NCBI GenBank assembly: GCA_002497295.1
Contig: DANO01000021.1
Coordinates: forward strand, 1-56,071
Origin: Euryarchaeota archaeon UBA171
Lineage (GTDB): Archaea > Thermoplasmatota > Poseidoniia > Poseidoniales > Thalassarchaeaceae
DNA: 56,071 nt
Direction: 5' to 3'
Positions 1 through 10,000 of this stretch are shown here, one piece after another (the first letter of the stretch is position 1; every line of letters begins with the position of its first letter). The notes below the pieces were generated by a model. That model was not told the origin of the DNA, searched no databases, and was given only the letters and a program-made list of their open reading frames with translations. A program made the translations under genes and the position numbers.

Positions 1-60
1 GAAGAGGATATTGAGTCGAATATCGAAAAATGGGTCGGCCTATGGTCGAAACGAATGTGA
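1..60 (+). CDS. 3' end of an upstream gene (partial)
   Basis: An open frame runs from the first base to a TGA at 58-60 and gives 19 residues that end in a charged, tryptophan-containing tail (EKWVGLWSKRM). It lies 43 bases before the next gene on the same strand, as expected for an adjacent gene. The product cannot be identified from so short a piece. The call is inference from open frame and spacing; chance is possible. Confidence 0.4.
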   Translation, partial: EEDIESNIEKWVGLWSKRM

Positions 61-103
61 TCTTTCGACGATGCGTTGATGTAGGCTCCTTGACGGCAAA
101 CGG

Positions 104-3100
104 ATGTCGGAGCATCGCACCATGGAGAATCAACTTCTGGAATGTCTCGAAGTAATGTCTGCTGCGGGAGATGACGAGCGATCGCGTTTGAGCCGTGTTG
201 CTCGAAACATCGGATATGATGAGCTTCCGAAATCCTGGAAAGCGCTAGCTAGAATCGCCGTGTCCAAAATGGGTCCGAAAGGAGTGGAAGACGCGGGGAA
301 CTCGAACAGGCCTGTTCGTCGAAGTGGGAGGAGGTCCGTACGCGGAAAAAGGGGTCGTGATCCGGTTGAAGAGGTAATGGCCGATATGGATGAGGGTAAT
401 GCAGGATACCGACTTTGTCGAATGCTGTTAATTTCGAATAAAGATTCGGAAGCCTCTGAGTCTGATATTGAATCGATTAGAAGTGAATGTGAGGAGGGGC
501 TTCATCCCGTCTGGGAGCGCCTTGCTCGGGAAGCGCCTATATTTGCTGAATTAAGCAGATTTCCCGTTAAAGAGCAGGGGGAGGATTTTGTAGACATCAA
601 TTTCTGGTCAGAATCTGCAAAATTTGATCCGATTAATCACAGGGAAGTTGCTTCGTGGTTGAGTATCGAGCCTCCATTCCATTTGACGGGCAGTCAAAGG
701 AGAGCCCTCAATGTTCTCAGAAAGGAATACTCATCGAAAGTCTTCGTGAAGAGAGTCAGGGAGCATCTTAGCAGCATAGAGGACGAGGGTGAATTAGGAA
801 ATTTCCTCTACGGAATAATTGGATCGTCGATAGGGGAGAATGTGATAGAACGGTTTGAACATGCTGCCAAGAATGGCAGCATCGGAGAAGTCGCTGAGAT
901 GCATCTTGCCCTCAATAAAATGAGGTGCGGGGATGGGTCGAACGAAGCATCAAACTGGATAGGGAAAGAGGGGGTCGATCCTCTGACCTCTTCGATAGTT
1001 CTCGAGGCTTGGAAACACATCGATTTAGAAGAGATTGATTTGGGTATAGAGGGGCTTCTATCGGGAGGGAAGATGCTAGATCTCCATAAACAGGCGTGGC
1101 CTATTGATCTTTCATCTAAGATTGTGGAGCTCCTAATTGAGAATGGAAGGTATGAGGAGGCGGCAAAAATATTGGTCGAGAGGCCAATTGGCGCCAGAGA
1201 ATGTCTCATTCTTGGAGCCGGTATACCATTGGAAGATTCATCTCTTCAGTTAATAATAGAGGATTCTGTCAAACGTTTAGATTCTGTCGAGTTACAAGAA
1301 ATGCTCGGAGATGAGTCATTACCTTTACGTGTAAAAATATCAGCTTCAAGTGCTCTCATTGAAAGGAAAGACATTTCTTACAACGATGCTGATCTTGCGG
1401 ACGTCCTAACATTGGGGTGTGAAATTGAATTGCTCGCTAAGATATTGATGGAGAATGATGATTTGGTGTCTCCTTTGAGGGGTTTGCTGGTATGGCATCT
1501 ACTTCCCGCTCATCTTGGCATGAATGACTCTGACGCAATCCTGTCGCTGCGAAGAGAATCTCTAATATCGCTAAAAATGATTGAAGACGAGTGCATAAGC
1601 GATGTATCGATAGCGCTAATGTCCATCATGAATGGCTTCTCAACAGACTTGAGTGCTCTTCATGAGTTGCTCGGAAGTAAAGGTGTGATAGAGCTGAATC
1701 AGACAAGGAGGGCGCTTCTCTCAGAAGGCTCTGGAATTGTCAAAGAAAGTATTCTTGAACATCTCTCGAAATCATCTGAGGCGGCTAACATGAATGAGAT
1801 TGAAAGGGGGCTCTTCAGATCGTTGATAACATCATTGCGATTGAATCGCGCGCGTGTCGACTTACACATGCAAACTGATGAAAAGCGTAAAGCAGCAATT
1901 TCTTCTCTTTCTTCAATTATGATGGCAAAACCTCCTTCGATGGAGATCCTAATGTCTATCTCGGAAATTGTTGAAGAACACAGCCTTCCAATTCAAGAAT
2001 TAGATGACTGGTATCGAAAACACGCCTCTGATACGATATCTGCTCAAATAGTGAGGGCTGGTATTTGGCTAGACAAGGGTGATCATCGAAACGCTGGCAG
2101 AGCATTCAAAGAAGCTGCAAATCGCTCAGAGGGCTTCGAAGTCCGAACTGGATTGAATCGAAAGGCATTGATTCAACTCGCTCATGCTAAGGCTTGGAAA
2201 GATGCTGTCGATCTTATTGAAAGAAACGAAGAGTTACTAGCTGCAATAACAAACAAGTTTCGGCTGTTTCTCAGAGTATGCAATGAGTATGAAAGTGGAA
2301 AGAAAGATGCAGCAACCGGTCTCATTGTAAATTATATCAGAGATTCGAGTAAGGACTTGTCTGATGAAATTTCCAGCCTTGAGAGTTACTCTTCCGAATT
2401 GGGTCTTCCCAGCGAGCCATTTGAAGGGAGGTTGAAAGCGGCGGTCAAACGACTGGAGCGTTCAGGACGTAGGAAAGGGGCTGGTCGAGAAGATGATTGG
2501 AAAGAGGCCTTGAATGACGCTAAGACAGTGATCGACGTTGATGATATTGCAACTCAGCAGGCAGATGTGAAACCTCTTGCGGGATTGAGAGTATTCCAAA
2601 CCGCGATTAGGTCTGGGTTCTTCGACGATAAGGATGTCAAGAGGCTCCGCCAGGTGTTGAGGATCAAATTCACAGAGTTAGAGACCTCGATACCAATAAG
2701 AGATCGAAAGATATTCGAAATATCTGGATTGAAGCCACTCGTCATTGTAGACACGAACATACTCATACAGGCATTCAAAGATGAACTTCTCAGCAAAGAA
2801 TCGACCGATGGTTTTGGACAGCTTGTTTGGTCCGTAGAACGAGCTTTCCAATGGGAATTGCGACGACGTGGGGGTAGTGGGGATATCTTGCTATACGTTC
2901 CATCCGCTGTAAAAGGAGAGTTCGCCAATAGGACTCGGAGTGTAAAGTCCGCCAAGAGGTTGTTCGAGGGGGAGTATCAGGACCAGGTTATGTGGTCAAA
3001 AATTAAGGATGAAGGGTTGCAAGAAATTCAGAAGGATGTTATCGAGTTATTCGACACAGTTTCCCTTTCGTTTGAGAGTTGCTCGGATATAGAGGACGGG

Positions 3101-3427
3101 TTGAGTGATTTCCTAATTGGACATGAAGGAATATTCGAGCGGATAGACGAAAGGAAGCGTATTCTAAGAGATGACGAGCCTGCAAGATCTGTTATTGGTG
3201 GTCGTGCGATATATCCTGAAGGAGGCGATCTGCGGGTAATACTGGATGCAGCTAGTCTTGCATCCTACACGAGTGCTTTCTCATCCAATCTGAAAAAGAT
3301 TGGATCAGTGCACGTGGCAACCCGTGATTCTGACTTCAGAATGATTAGAAGGTCTCTGGAAGAGTCCTATGGTTTCAGTGTGGTAAGTGATGCTGGAGAA
3401 GTCTCAAAATTGATACTCTCTCAATAG
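104..3427 (+). CDS. Giant helical-repeat protein with C-terminal PIN-like nuclease domain
   Basis: A protein of 1107 residues. The first ~850 residues are mostly charged helical segments that look like TPR/HEAT-type repeats, with a basic Arg/Lys-rich stretch near residues 70-85. The C-terminal part has the hallmarks of a PIN nuclease: VDTNIL with Asp883, a later acidic position Glu939 (KGEF), Asp1048 (ILDAAS), and the terminal RDSDF with Asp1075/Asp1077. PIN domains are metal-dependent single-stranded RNA nucleases. The repeat scaffold probably binds a protein or RNA partner, but that is inference. The start is ATG 104, with a second ATG at 122. Its 3' end overlaps the convergent methyltransferase gene by 7 bases. 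The PIN call is good; the cellular role is unknown. Confidence 0.8.
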   Translation: MSEHRTMENQLLECLEVMSAAGDDERSRLSRVARNIGYDELPKSWKALARIAVSKMGPKGVEDAGNSNRPVRRSGRRSVRGKRGRDPVEEVMADMDEGNAGYRLCRMLLISNKDSEASESDIESIRSECEEGLHPVWERLAREAPIFAELSRFPVKEQGEDFVDINFWSESAKFDPINHREVASWLSIEPPFHLTGSQRRALNVLRKEYSSKVFVKRVREHLSSIEDEGELGNFLYGIIGSSIGENVIERFEHAAKNGSIGEVAEMHLALNKMRCGDGSNEASNWIGKEGVDPLTSSIVLEAWKHIDLEEIDLGIEGLLSGGKMLDLHKQAWPIDLSSKIVELLIENGRYEEAAKILVERPIGARECLILGAGIPLEDSSLQLIIEDSVKRLDSVELQEMLGDESLPLRVKISASSALIERKDISYNDADLADVLTLGCEIELLAKILMENDDLVSPLRGLLVWHLLPAHLGMNDSDAILSLRRESLISLKMIEDECISDVSIALMSIMNGFSTDLSALHELLGSKGVIELNQTRRALLSEGSGIVKESILEHLSKSSEAANMNEIERGLFRSLITSLRLNRARVDLHMQTDEKRKAAISSLSSIMMAKPPSMEILMSISEIVEEHSLPIQELDDWYRKHASDTISAQIVRAGIWLDKGDHRNAGRAFKEAANRSEGFEVRTGLNRKALIQLAHAKAWKDAVDLIERNEELLAAITNKFRLFLRVCNEYESGKKDAATGLIVNYIRDSSKDLSDEISSLESYSSELGLPSEPFEGRLKAAVKRLERSGRRKGAGREDDWKEALNDAKTVIDVDDIATQQADVKPLAGLRVFQTAIRSGFFDDKDVKRLRQVLRIKFTELETSIPIRDRKIFEISGLKPLVIVDTNILIQAFKDELLSKESTDGFGQLVWSVERAFQWELRRRGGSGDILLYVPSAVKGEFANRTRSVKSAKRLFEGEYQDQVMWSKIKDEGLQEIQKDVIELFDTVSLSFESCSDIEDGLSDFLIGHEGIFERIDERKRILRDDEPARSVIGGRAIYPEGGDLRVILDAASLASYTSAFSSNLKKIGSVHVATRDSDFRMIRRSLEESYGFSVVSDAGEVSKLILSQ

Positions 3428-4095
3428 TCCGCACTTGACCAAGTTGCTCGATAGCGTATTGTGGAAGGGTCATCGTCTGGCAGAGTGGCCTTAACCATGC
3501 TCATTCGGCCTAGAGACTCTCCTATGCTTTCTATGAATTCCTGATTAAGTGGCCATGGTGGGCCCTCGTGCGGATTACCGGCTTCATCAAATCTACCGAT
3601 GCAAACTAGATGCCCTCCCTCGGCTACAAAAATAGGGAGTGTTCTTGCTGCATTGTTCCGAATATTTTCAGGAATTGCTTGTAAGATGTGAACTTCTAGA
3701 ACTAATTCAAATTGGCTTCTCCATTCATCAGGAGGGTTGAGTAAATCGGCCACTACCCATTCAATGCTGCTTTTTTCATGTCTTTTTTTTGCCCATTCAA
3801 TCGCAGTGGGTGAGAGATCGAACGCAACTACATCCCAGCCATTTTTATCCAAGAAAACCGCATCTTCACCAAGACCGCACCCCACGACCAATGCTCGGCC
3901 AGGGGGTTTACCAATCGCCCATTCGACGACAAATGGGCTCGGAGAGCCATCAGACCAAGGTATCCAATTATCATCGCCTCGTGCTGAAGAGTAGAGTTCT
4001 TCAAACCAAGAAAGAGGTTCATTTGTAGATGCCGCAGCATTTGACATCCGCTTCAGTCTGTGTCTAATCTCTTCCACGTCCCGCTCAGGGAACAT
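3421..4095 (-). CDS. Class I SAM-dependent methyltransferase
   Basis: A 224-residue protein with the Rossmann methyltransferase signature: motif I VVGCGLGEDA near residues 70-80, an acidic residue at the end of strand 2 (VVAFDLSPTAIEWA), then VVADLLNPP and LVLEVHILQAIP as motifs II and III. The arrangement resembles thiopurine/tellurite-resistance-like small-molecule methyltransferases, but the substrate cannot be read from sequence. It is transcribed divergently from the rhodopsin gene. A TATA-like palindrome at 4125-4134 lies about 30 bases upstream of the ATG, suggesting a nearly leaderless transcript. The 3' end overlaps the PIN-domain gene by 7 bases. Confidence 0.85.
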   Translation of the reverse strand: MFPERDVEEIRHRLKRMSNAAASTNEPLSWFEELYSSARGDDNWIPWSDGSPSPFVVEWAIGKPPGRALVVGCGLGEDAVFLDKNGWDVVAFDLSPTAIEWAKKRHEKSSIEWVVADLLNPPDEWRSQFELVLEVHILQAIPENIRNNAARTLPIFVAEGGHLVCIGRFDEAGNPHEGPPWPLNQEFIESIGESLGRMSMVKATLPDDDPSTIRYRATWSSADY

Positions 4096-4124
4096 TCACT
4101 AAATTGTTCTTCCCCGATGGTTTT

Positions 4125-4134
4125 CTAAATTTAG
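4125..4134 (-). promoter_or_regulatory. TATA-box candidate for the methyltransferase gene
   Basis: CTAAATTTAG is an AT-rich palindrome about 30 bases upstream of the methyltransferase ATG at 4095, matching the archaeal TATA distance for a leaderless or near-leaderless message. Because it is palindromic the direction is set only by context. Confidence 0.4.
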
Positions 4135-4156
4135 TCGCACGATTGTGTTAGGTCTA

Positions 4157-4170
4157 CTTAAATTTAAACT
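4157..4170 (+). promoter_or_regulatory. TATA-box candidate for the rhodopsin gene
   Basis: CTTAAATTTAAACT is the strongest TATA-like element in the methyltransferase/rhodopsin intergenic space. Transcription would begin ~25 bases downstream near 4190-4197. That places the box downstream of the first possible start (4145) and just upstream of the ATG at 4205, which is why the later start was chosen. Confidence 0.5.
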
Positions 4171-4204
4171 AAGACTTAAACATGTAAACTATAACGGATG
4201 GATT

Positions 4205-5074
4205 ATGGAAACTATTCCATCATATAGGAAAAGCCTGAGAATGAGTGCCCCTATACTCGCTGTTTTGACATTGGGAGTATTGGGATTGTCGACTGCTTCT
4301 GCAGCAGAATACGCAGATCCAAACGATTACAGTGGAATGGCTCTGTTGACATTCTTCCTCTTTTTCGTCGGGTACATTTCGATGGGAGCTGCGTTTATTT
4401 TCTTCGTCATGGAGAGGAATAGCGTTGCAGAAGAATACAGAACAACAATGACGATTTCCGCTCTGATCGTCGGTATCGCAGCGTTCCACTACTACTACAT
4501 GCGCGGCGCATATGTCGAAGATGGAATAGTCAGTGTACATTACAGATACATGGATTGGCTCATCACAGTCCCATTGATGGCCCTGAAATTCCCAAGCCTA
4601 GTTGGGAAGGGTGCTATAACTGACAACAAGATTCCAGTGATTGGAGGATTCGCTAATGTGTGTTTCTTCGGTGCAGTGTGGATGATTGGCTGGGGATTCG
4701 CTGGAGAGACCGGGCTTATGGTCGACACATTCGGAGACAGCGCCGGCCTCCTTTGCCTACTCCTTAGTGGGGTAGGATGGGCAATGATCATCGTGGCTGC
4801 AGGCGATCCATTCGGCTTAATGGAGCCAAAGGGAATCGACAACAGCAAAGTCAAGGATGAGCTACAGTGGAGCCTGAACGCTCTCAGGATGTTCATCGTT
4901 GTCGGCTGGGTCATCTACCCAATCGGTTACCTATTCAGCCCAGAGACCAATCTACTAGATGGTAACCAAGAGCTAATGGGTGTTCTATACAACATCGCTG
5001 ACATGATCAACAAGATCGGATTCGGTGTCGTAGCATGGATGGGTGCCAAGAAGGCAACCGCAGCCATGGCCTGA
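4205..5074 (+). CDS. Proteorhodopsin-type light-driven proton pump, DTK motif
   Basis: A seven-helix retinal protein of 289 residues from this start, with an N-terminal signal-like segment ending near STASAAEY. The retinal Schiff-base lysine is in ADMINKIGFG (residue 270). In the third helix, YMDWLIT supplies the proton acceptor Asp117 and Thr121, and the donor position holds Lys128 instead of the usual Glu, giving a DTK pattern. The spectral-tuning position is Met125, which in known proteorhodopsins goes with green rather than blue (Gln) absorption. Proton pumping with Lys as donor is known from Exiguobacterium rhodopsin; here pumping is inferred. Codons end in C more often than in many neighbours, consistent with strong expression. 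No carotenoid or retinal synthesis genes are nearby. Confidence 0.95.
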   Translation: METIPSYRKSLRMSAPILAVLTLGVLGLSTASAAEYADPNDYSGMALLTFFLFFVGYISMGAAFIFFVMERNSVAEEYRTTMTISALIVGIAAFHYYYMRGAYVEDGIVSVHYRYMDWLITVPLMALKFPSLVGKGAITDNKIPVIGGFANVCFFGAVWMIGWGFAGETGLMVDTFGDSAGLLCLLLSGVGWAMIIVAAGDPFGLMEPKGIDNSKVKDELQWSLNALRMFIVVGWVIYPIGYLFSPETNLLDGNQELMGVLYNIADMINKIGFGVVAWMGAKKATAAMA

Positions 5075-5127
5075 TTCAGATTACAATAACCGTAAACTGA
5101 AACTGAAAAACGTAACAAGGCGGCGGG

Positions 5128-5143
5128 GGTCCTCTCGAGGACC
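5128..5143 (+). terminator. Hairpin after rhodopsin gene
   Basis: GGTCCTC and GAGGACC form a perfect 7-base inverted repeat with a 2-base centre, 54 bases after the rhodopsin stop codon, in a GC-rich patch followed by pyrimidine-rich sequence. Placement suggests a 3' end or stability element; there is no strong T-run. Confidence 0.4.
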
Positions 5144-5222
5144 TCCCCGTCTGTCTTCAGCTCAAACTTCTCAAGCTAATACAAGCGAGAAGCTACTGTA
5201 TTATTGACATCTCTGTAGTTGA

Positions 5223-6446
5223 TTACATATTGGATATTACTGCTTCACCGAATTCGCTACATTTCAAGAGTGTTGACCCTTCCATCAATCTCTCAAAATC
5301 ATATGTGACTGTTTTTGAAGAGATGGCTCCTTCCATCCCCTTAACTATCAAATCAGCAGCTTCAAACCAACCCATATGACGAAGCATCATCTCTGCTGAG
5401 AGTATGAGTGATCCAGGATTTACTTTGTCTTGGCCTGTGTATTTCGGTGCTGTTCCATGAGTCGCCTCGAATATAGCGATGCCAGATTCGTAGTTGATAT
5501 TCGCACCGGGCGCAATTCCTATGCCGCCCACTTGAGCAGCGAGAGCGTCGGAAATATAGTCGCCATTGAGATTCATCGTCGTGAGTACACTGTATTCTCG
5601 TGGTCTTGTTAGTACCTGCTGGAGCATTGCATCGGCGATGACATCCTTGATTGTGATTTGATTTCCAGTTTCAGGATTGGTCAAAACACACCATGGTCCG
5701 CCGTCAAGCTCCTCTGCCCCGAACTCCTCGCATGCAATCTGGTAGCCCCAATCTCTGAAGCCCCCCTCTGTGAATTTCATGATGTTTCCCTTGTGAACTA
5801 ACGTTACACTCGGCTTATCCTCTGAAATGGCATGGTTGATCGCTGCTCGAACGATTCTTGCTGTACCTTCTTTACTCACCGGCTTGATGCCTATGCCTGA
5901 TGTTTCTGGGAATCTGATCTTAGTTACGCCCATCTCCGTTTTGAGGAAATCGATTACCTTCTTCGCTTCCTCACTTTCTGCTTCCCATTCAATTCCTGCA
6001 TAAACATCTTCACTGTTCTCCCTGAAGATAATCATATCAACTGCAGCTGGATCTCTTACAGGACTGGGTGTTCCAGAATACCAACGAACGGGCCTTACGC
6101 AGGCATATAGGTCCAATTTCTGACGGAGTGCCACATTCAGACTTCTGATTCCACCGCCGACAGGGGTAGTCAACGGCCCCTTAATCGAGACTAGGCCGTT
6201 CCTCATTGAGTCGAGCGTTGCTTCAGGCAGCCATTCTCCTGTCTTGTCGAAGGCTTTCTGCCCGGCTAATACCTCTTTCCATGTGATCTTTCTTGAACCA
6301 GAATATGCCTTTTCCACAGATTTGTCTACTACGCGTATCATGACAGGAGTTATGTCTATGCCTATTCCATCGCCCTCGATATAGTGGATTATAGGGTCTT
6401 CAGGTACGATGATGGTTTGTCCTTCTTTCTCGATTTGTGTCCCCAT
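5223..6446 (-). CDS. icd: Isocitrate dehydrogenase, NADP-type
   Basis: A 407-residue protein that is full length for the prokaryotic homodimeric enzyme converting isocitrate to 2-oxoglutarate and CO2. Visible signatures are YIEGDGIGIDIT at the N-terminus, the substrate loop GGGIRSLNVALRQ, FRENSEDVYAGIE, the catalytic lysine region LVHKGNIMKFTEG, and the cofactor loop ATHGTAPKYTGQDKVNPGS. The Lys-Tyr-x5-Val pattern in that loop is typical of NADP rather than NAD specificity. The gene is divergent from an OsmC gene and a 7-base dyad lies just upstream of its ATG. It is the oxidative TCA step following aconitase. Confidence 0.96.
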   Translation of the reverse strand: MGTQIEKEGQTIIVPEDPIIHYIEGDGIGIDITPVMIRVVDKSVEKAYSGSRKITWKEVLAGQKAFDKTGEWLPEATLDSMRNGLVSIKGPLTTPVGGGIRSLNVALRQKLDLYACVRPVRWYSGTPSPVRDPAAVDMIIFRENSEDVYAGIEWEAESEEAKKVIDFLKTEMGVTKIRFPETSGIGIKPVSKEGTARIVRAAINHAISEDKPSVTLVHKGNIMKFTEGGFRDWGYQIACEEFGAEELDGGPWCVLTNPETGNQITIKDVIADAMLQQVLTRPREYSVLTTMNLNGDYISDALAAQVGGIGIAPGANINYESGIAIFEATHGTAPKYTGQDKVNPGSLILSAEMMLRHMGWFEAADLIVKGMEGAISSKTVTYDFERLMEGSTLLKCSEFGEAVISNM

Positions 6447-6457
6447 GGTATTCCCTC

Positions 6458-6476
6458 GTCACCACTGGCTGGTGAC
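6458..6476. promoter_or_regulatory. Inverted repeat just upstream of icd
   Basis: GTCACCA-CTGGC-TGGTGAC is a perfect 7-base dyad with a 5-base centre, ending 12 bases before the icd ATG (6446). Beyond it, toward osmC, the 9-mer CCCTCATGA occurs twice, at 6478-6486 and 6493-6501. The position in the short divergent icd/osmC spacer suggests an operator or a 5'-leader hairpin of the icd message. The structure is seen directly; function is inferred. Confidence 0.4.
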
Positions 6477-6524
6477 CCCCTCATGAAGCCAACCCTCATG
6501 ATGGTGCTTAGATGAGGCTCGTTC

Positions 6525-6914
6525 ATGCAGGGTATGGTGCGATGGAAAGGAGACGGGTATGAAGGCAGAACGGGTGGTGGGAAAGAGTTCTCAATCTATG
6601 ACGGTTCTTCACCCAGCCCCATGGAAATGGTTCTTCACGCACATGCGGCGTGCTCACTCATTGATGTGATTGGAGGGCTCAAAGAAAGACGTGATGGCCT
6701 AAGAGTAGCACGGATTGATATCGATTCAGACAGGTCTGAAAATTCTCCAAGAGTCTTTGAAAAAGTGCACTTTGTCTATGTGATCAGAGGAGATGTTCCA
6801 AAGGCCCTTGTTGAAAGGATCATTCATCGGTCTCATGAGTCCCTGTGCTCCGTGGGCATCATGTTAACTCGCGGTGGTGTAAATCTCACATGGGAGCTTG
6901 ATTTTGAATCTTAA
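6525..6914 (+). CDS. OsmC/Ohr-family protein
   Basis: A 129-residue protein of typical OsmC size. Family features include the central helix HAHAACSLIDVIGGLKERR, where a conserved cysteine sits at the start of the long helix, followed by the strand pattern of the second half and a late cysteine in HESLCSVGIML. OsmC/Ohr proteins are small dimeric thiol peroxidases that reduce organic hydroperoxides with the two cysteines. Here both cysteine positions are present. A role in detoxifying peroxides fits a light-exposed organism, but that is inference. Confidence 0.85.
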   Translation: MQGMVRWKGDGYEGRTGGGKEFSIYDGSSPSPMEMVLHAHAACSLIDVIGGLKERRDGLRVARIDIDSDRSENSPRVFEKVHFVYVIRGDVPKALVERIIHRSHESLCSVGIMLTRGGVNLTWELDFES

Positions 6915-7067
6915 ATTTGCTAAACGGCGTGTCTGCTGTTATTCTAAACATTAGTCGTATTGTCTTATCTCTGGAGTTCTTTTAGAGAACCATTAAACAC
7001 CCCCCAGTGTCGATGTTGAGTCCCTCGCTCTGAGGTTTCGGGGCGTGTGCGCGTGAGAGTTGATACT

Positions 7068-10000
7068 ATGCAAACTAGAACTGAGAAAGGAGGAGCGGAT
7101 TCAGATAGACCAGTTGGAACAGGACTGGTCATTGAACGTCGTTTCACAACGGTCGGTGAGGACCCATTCGATCAATTTGAGTGGATTGAAATGGATGTCG
7201 AAATAAGGAATGCAGACGGTTCTCTAGCTCATCGCATAGATGAGGTACGGCTTCCTTCTGGATATTCAGGCGTCCCAGGTAAGGTACTAGCACAGAAATA
7301 CCTTCGAAAAGCAGGTGTTCCAGCAATTCTACGAAAGGTAGCGGAAGAAGGCGTACCGGAGTGGCTTCAGCGAAGTGAGCCGGATCATGAAAAGCTGCAG
7401 ACACTTGAGTCAAATCAAAGATACGTTGGAGAAAATCATGGGAGAGAATTATTCAGAAGATTGGCTGGAACATGGACCTACTGGGGCTGGAAACATGGGT
7501 ATTTTGAGGCTGAGGCTGATGCAAGGGCCTACTTTGATGAGATGTGCTACCTAATCGCAAGTCAGCGTTCAGCGCCAAACAGTCCGCAGTGGTTCAATAC
7601 GGGCCTTCATTGGGCATATGGTATCGAAGGGCCTGCGCAGGGTCACCGATACATCGATCCGACCACAGGGGAGTTGATGACTTCTACAAACGCCTATGAA
7701 CACCCTCAACCGCATGCATGCTTCATTCAGTCCGTATCTGATTCGCTAGTTGGAGGGAACGATTCGATAATGGGGCTCTGGAATCGTGAAGCTCTTCTTT
7801 TCAAATACGGGTCAGGGACAGGCTCTAACTTCTCTAATATTCGTGGATCTGGTGAGCCTCTTTCCGGGGGAGGGACGTCAAGTGGTTTGCTGTCTTTCCT
7901 TAAAATCGGGGACAGGGCTGCAGGCGCGATAAAATCAGGAGGGACCACACGCAGGGCTGCAAAGATGGTGACGCTTGATCTAGATCACCCGGATATAGAG
8001 GAGTATATCGACTGGAAGCTCTCTGAGGAAGAGAAAGTTTCCGCTCTGGTTATCGGTTCTAATCTGCTACAGAGTCATGCGAATGCAATAATGGACGCAA
8101 TCTGGAACTATGACGGCAAAGGGGATAAATTGGATGTAAATGACAACTCAGCGCTCAGAACTGCAGCAGCAAAGGCCCTGAAAAATCATGTTCCAAATTC
8201 TCACGTGAAGCGCTTCTTCGATCTTGCTGGCCTGGGTTGGAAATCTATACAATTTGATACAATGGATACTGATTGGCAAGGAGAGGGATATGGGACCGTT
8301 TCTGGACAGAACTCAAACAATTCCGTTCGAGTTCCTAATTCATTCATGGATGCATTAGAGAATGATGGTACATGGAACCTGTATCATAGAACCGAGTTAA
8401 AGAGCGCTAGTGAAGAAGGGCGCGAGCCGTCGCCTTGCCGGTCTATGCCCGCGAAGGAGTTGTGGGACAAAGTAGCGTACACAGCATGGGCCTGCGCAGA
8501 CCCTGGTGTTCAATTTGATACAACCATAAACGAATGGCACACATGTCCGGAAGGTGGGCGAATCAATGGATCGAATCCATGCTCAGAGTACATGTTCCTG
8601 GATGATACGGCTTGCAATCTAGCCAGCATAAATCTTCTACATTATTTTGATACTGGGGCTCAAAAATTCGATATCGCTTCATTCCAACACAGTGTCAGAC
8701 TTTGGACCATAACTCTCGAAGTGAGCGTGTTGATGGCACAATTCCCATCTGAAGAAATAGCTAGAAAGTCGTATGAGTACAGGACTCTCGGACTCGGATA
8801 CTGCAATCTTGGCTCTCTATTGATGCACATGGGCCTCCCTTATGCCGATGAGCGTGCTTATGCTGTATGCGGCGCTCTTACTTCGATCATGTGCGGAGAA
8901 TCGTATGCAACCTCAGCGGAACTCGCAGGGGCTCTTGGACCATTCCCGAATTATGAAGAGAACGCTGAACATATGCTACGTGTGATTCGAAATCACAAGA
9001 GAGCTGCTTACGACAGTAAAGGTAGTGAGTATGAAGGACTCACGATAACCCCTATGGGGATTGATGCAAAACGATGTCCGAGTGATCTACTAGACGCGGC
9101 GAAGTCTGCATGGGATAGAGCCGTCCAGGGCGGTGAAGAATATGGGTACAGAAACGCTCAGACGACTGTGATTGCTCCTACGGGAACTATTGGCCTTGTG
9201 ATGGCTGCCGATACGACTGGTGTCGAGCCTCAATTCTCACTGGTTCAGTACAAACAACTAGCTGGTGGCGGCACCCTTAGAATCATCAACAAGGGAGTTC
9301 CAAGCGCGCTAAAGCGTCTCGGTTATTCCGAGAGAGATGTGACCTCCATCGTTGAGCATATTATGGGAACTGGTCGTCTTTCAGGTTGCCCTGGGTTGAG
9401 TACTGATCTCTTACAGAAGAAAGGATTCACAGATGAAGTGATCAATAAAATTGAATCGTCGATGCCCGATGTATTTGACATTCGATCTGCATTCTCTCCA
9501 TCGGTTCTTGGAACTGATTTCTGCACGACAGTATTAGGCCTCTCGGAAGAGGAGTGCGGAGATGTTTTCTTTGATACGCTAACCCATATCGGACTTTCAA
9601 CAGATGAAATAGAGCAGGCGAATGATGTGGTCTTTGGATATGGTAGCATAGAGGGCGCTCCGGGTTTGAAGGATGAGCATTTGGCTGTCTTTGACTGTGC
9701 GACGCCTTGTGGTAAGCATGGAAAGCGCTCCATTGAATGGCAGGCTCATGTTCTCATGATGGCAGCCGCACAACCATTCATTTCAGGAGCCATTTCAAAG
9801 ACAATAAATATGTCAGGGGATGCCTCAATCGATGATATCCGGGAAGCATATGAGCTCAGTCACAGCACTATGAACAAAGCTTGTGCGGTATACCGGGACG
9901 GCAGCAAACTGTCACAGCCGCTGATGAGTCAGATCGTAGATACCTCGATCCTCGAAGATGAAGATGAGTCCGGCACTATCGATGAGATGGTTAAGGAGGC

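Noticed and set aside
2554..2955. 133-codon minus-strand frame inside the PIN-domain gene
   Set aside because: Shadow frame over the coding sequence of the nuclease domain.
6915..7046. Possible cobalamin riboswitch before nrdJ
   Set aside because: The 132-base spacer lacks the conserved B12-box and has only a weak local stem, so a riboswitch is not supported.
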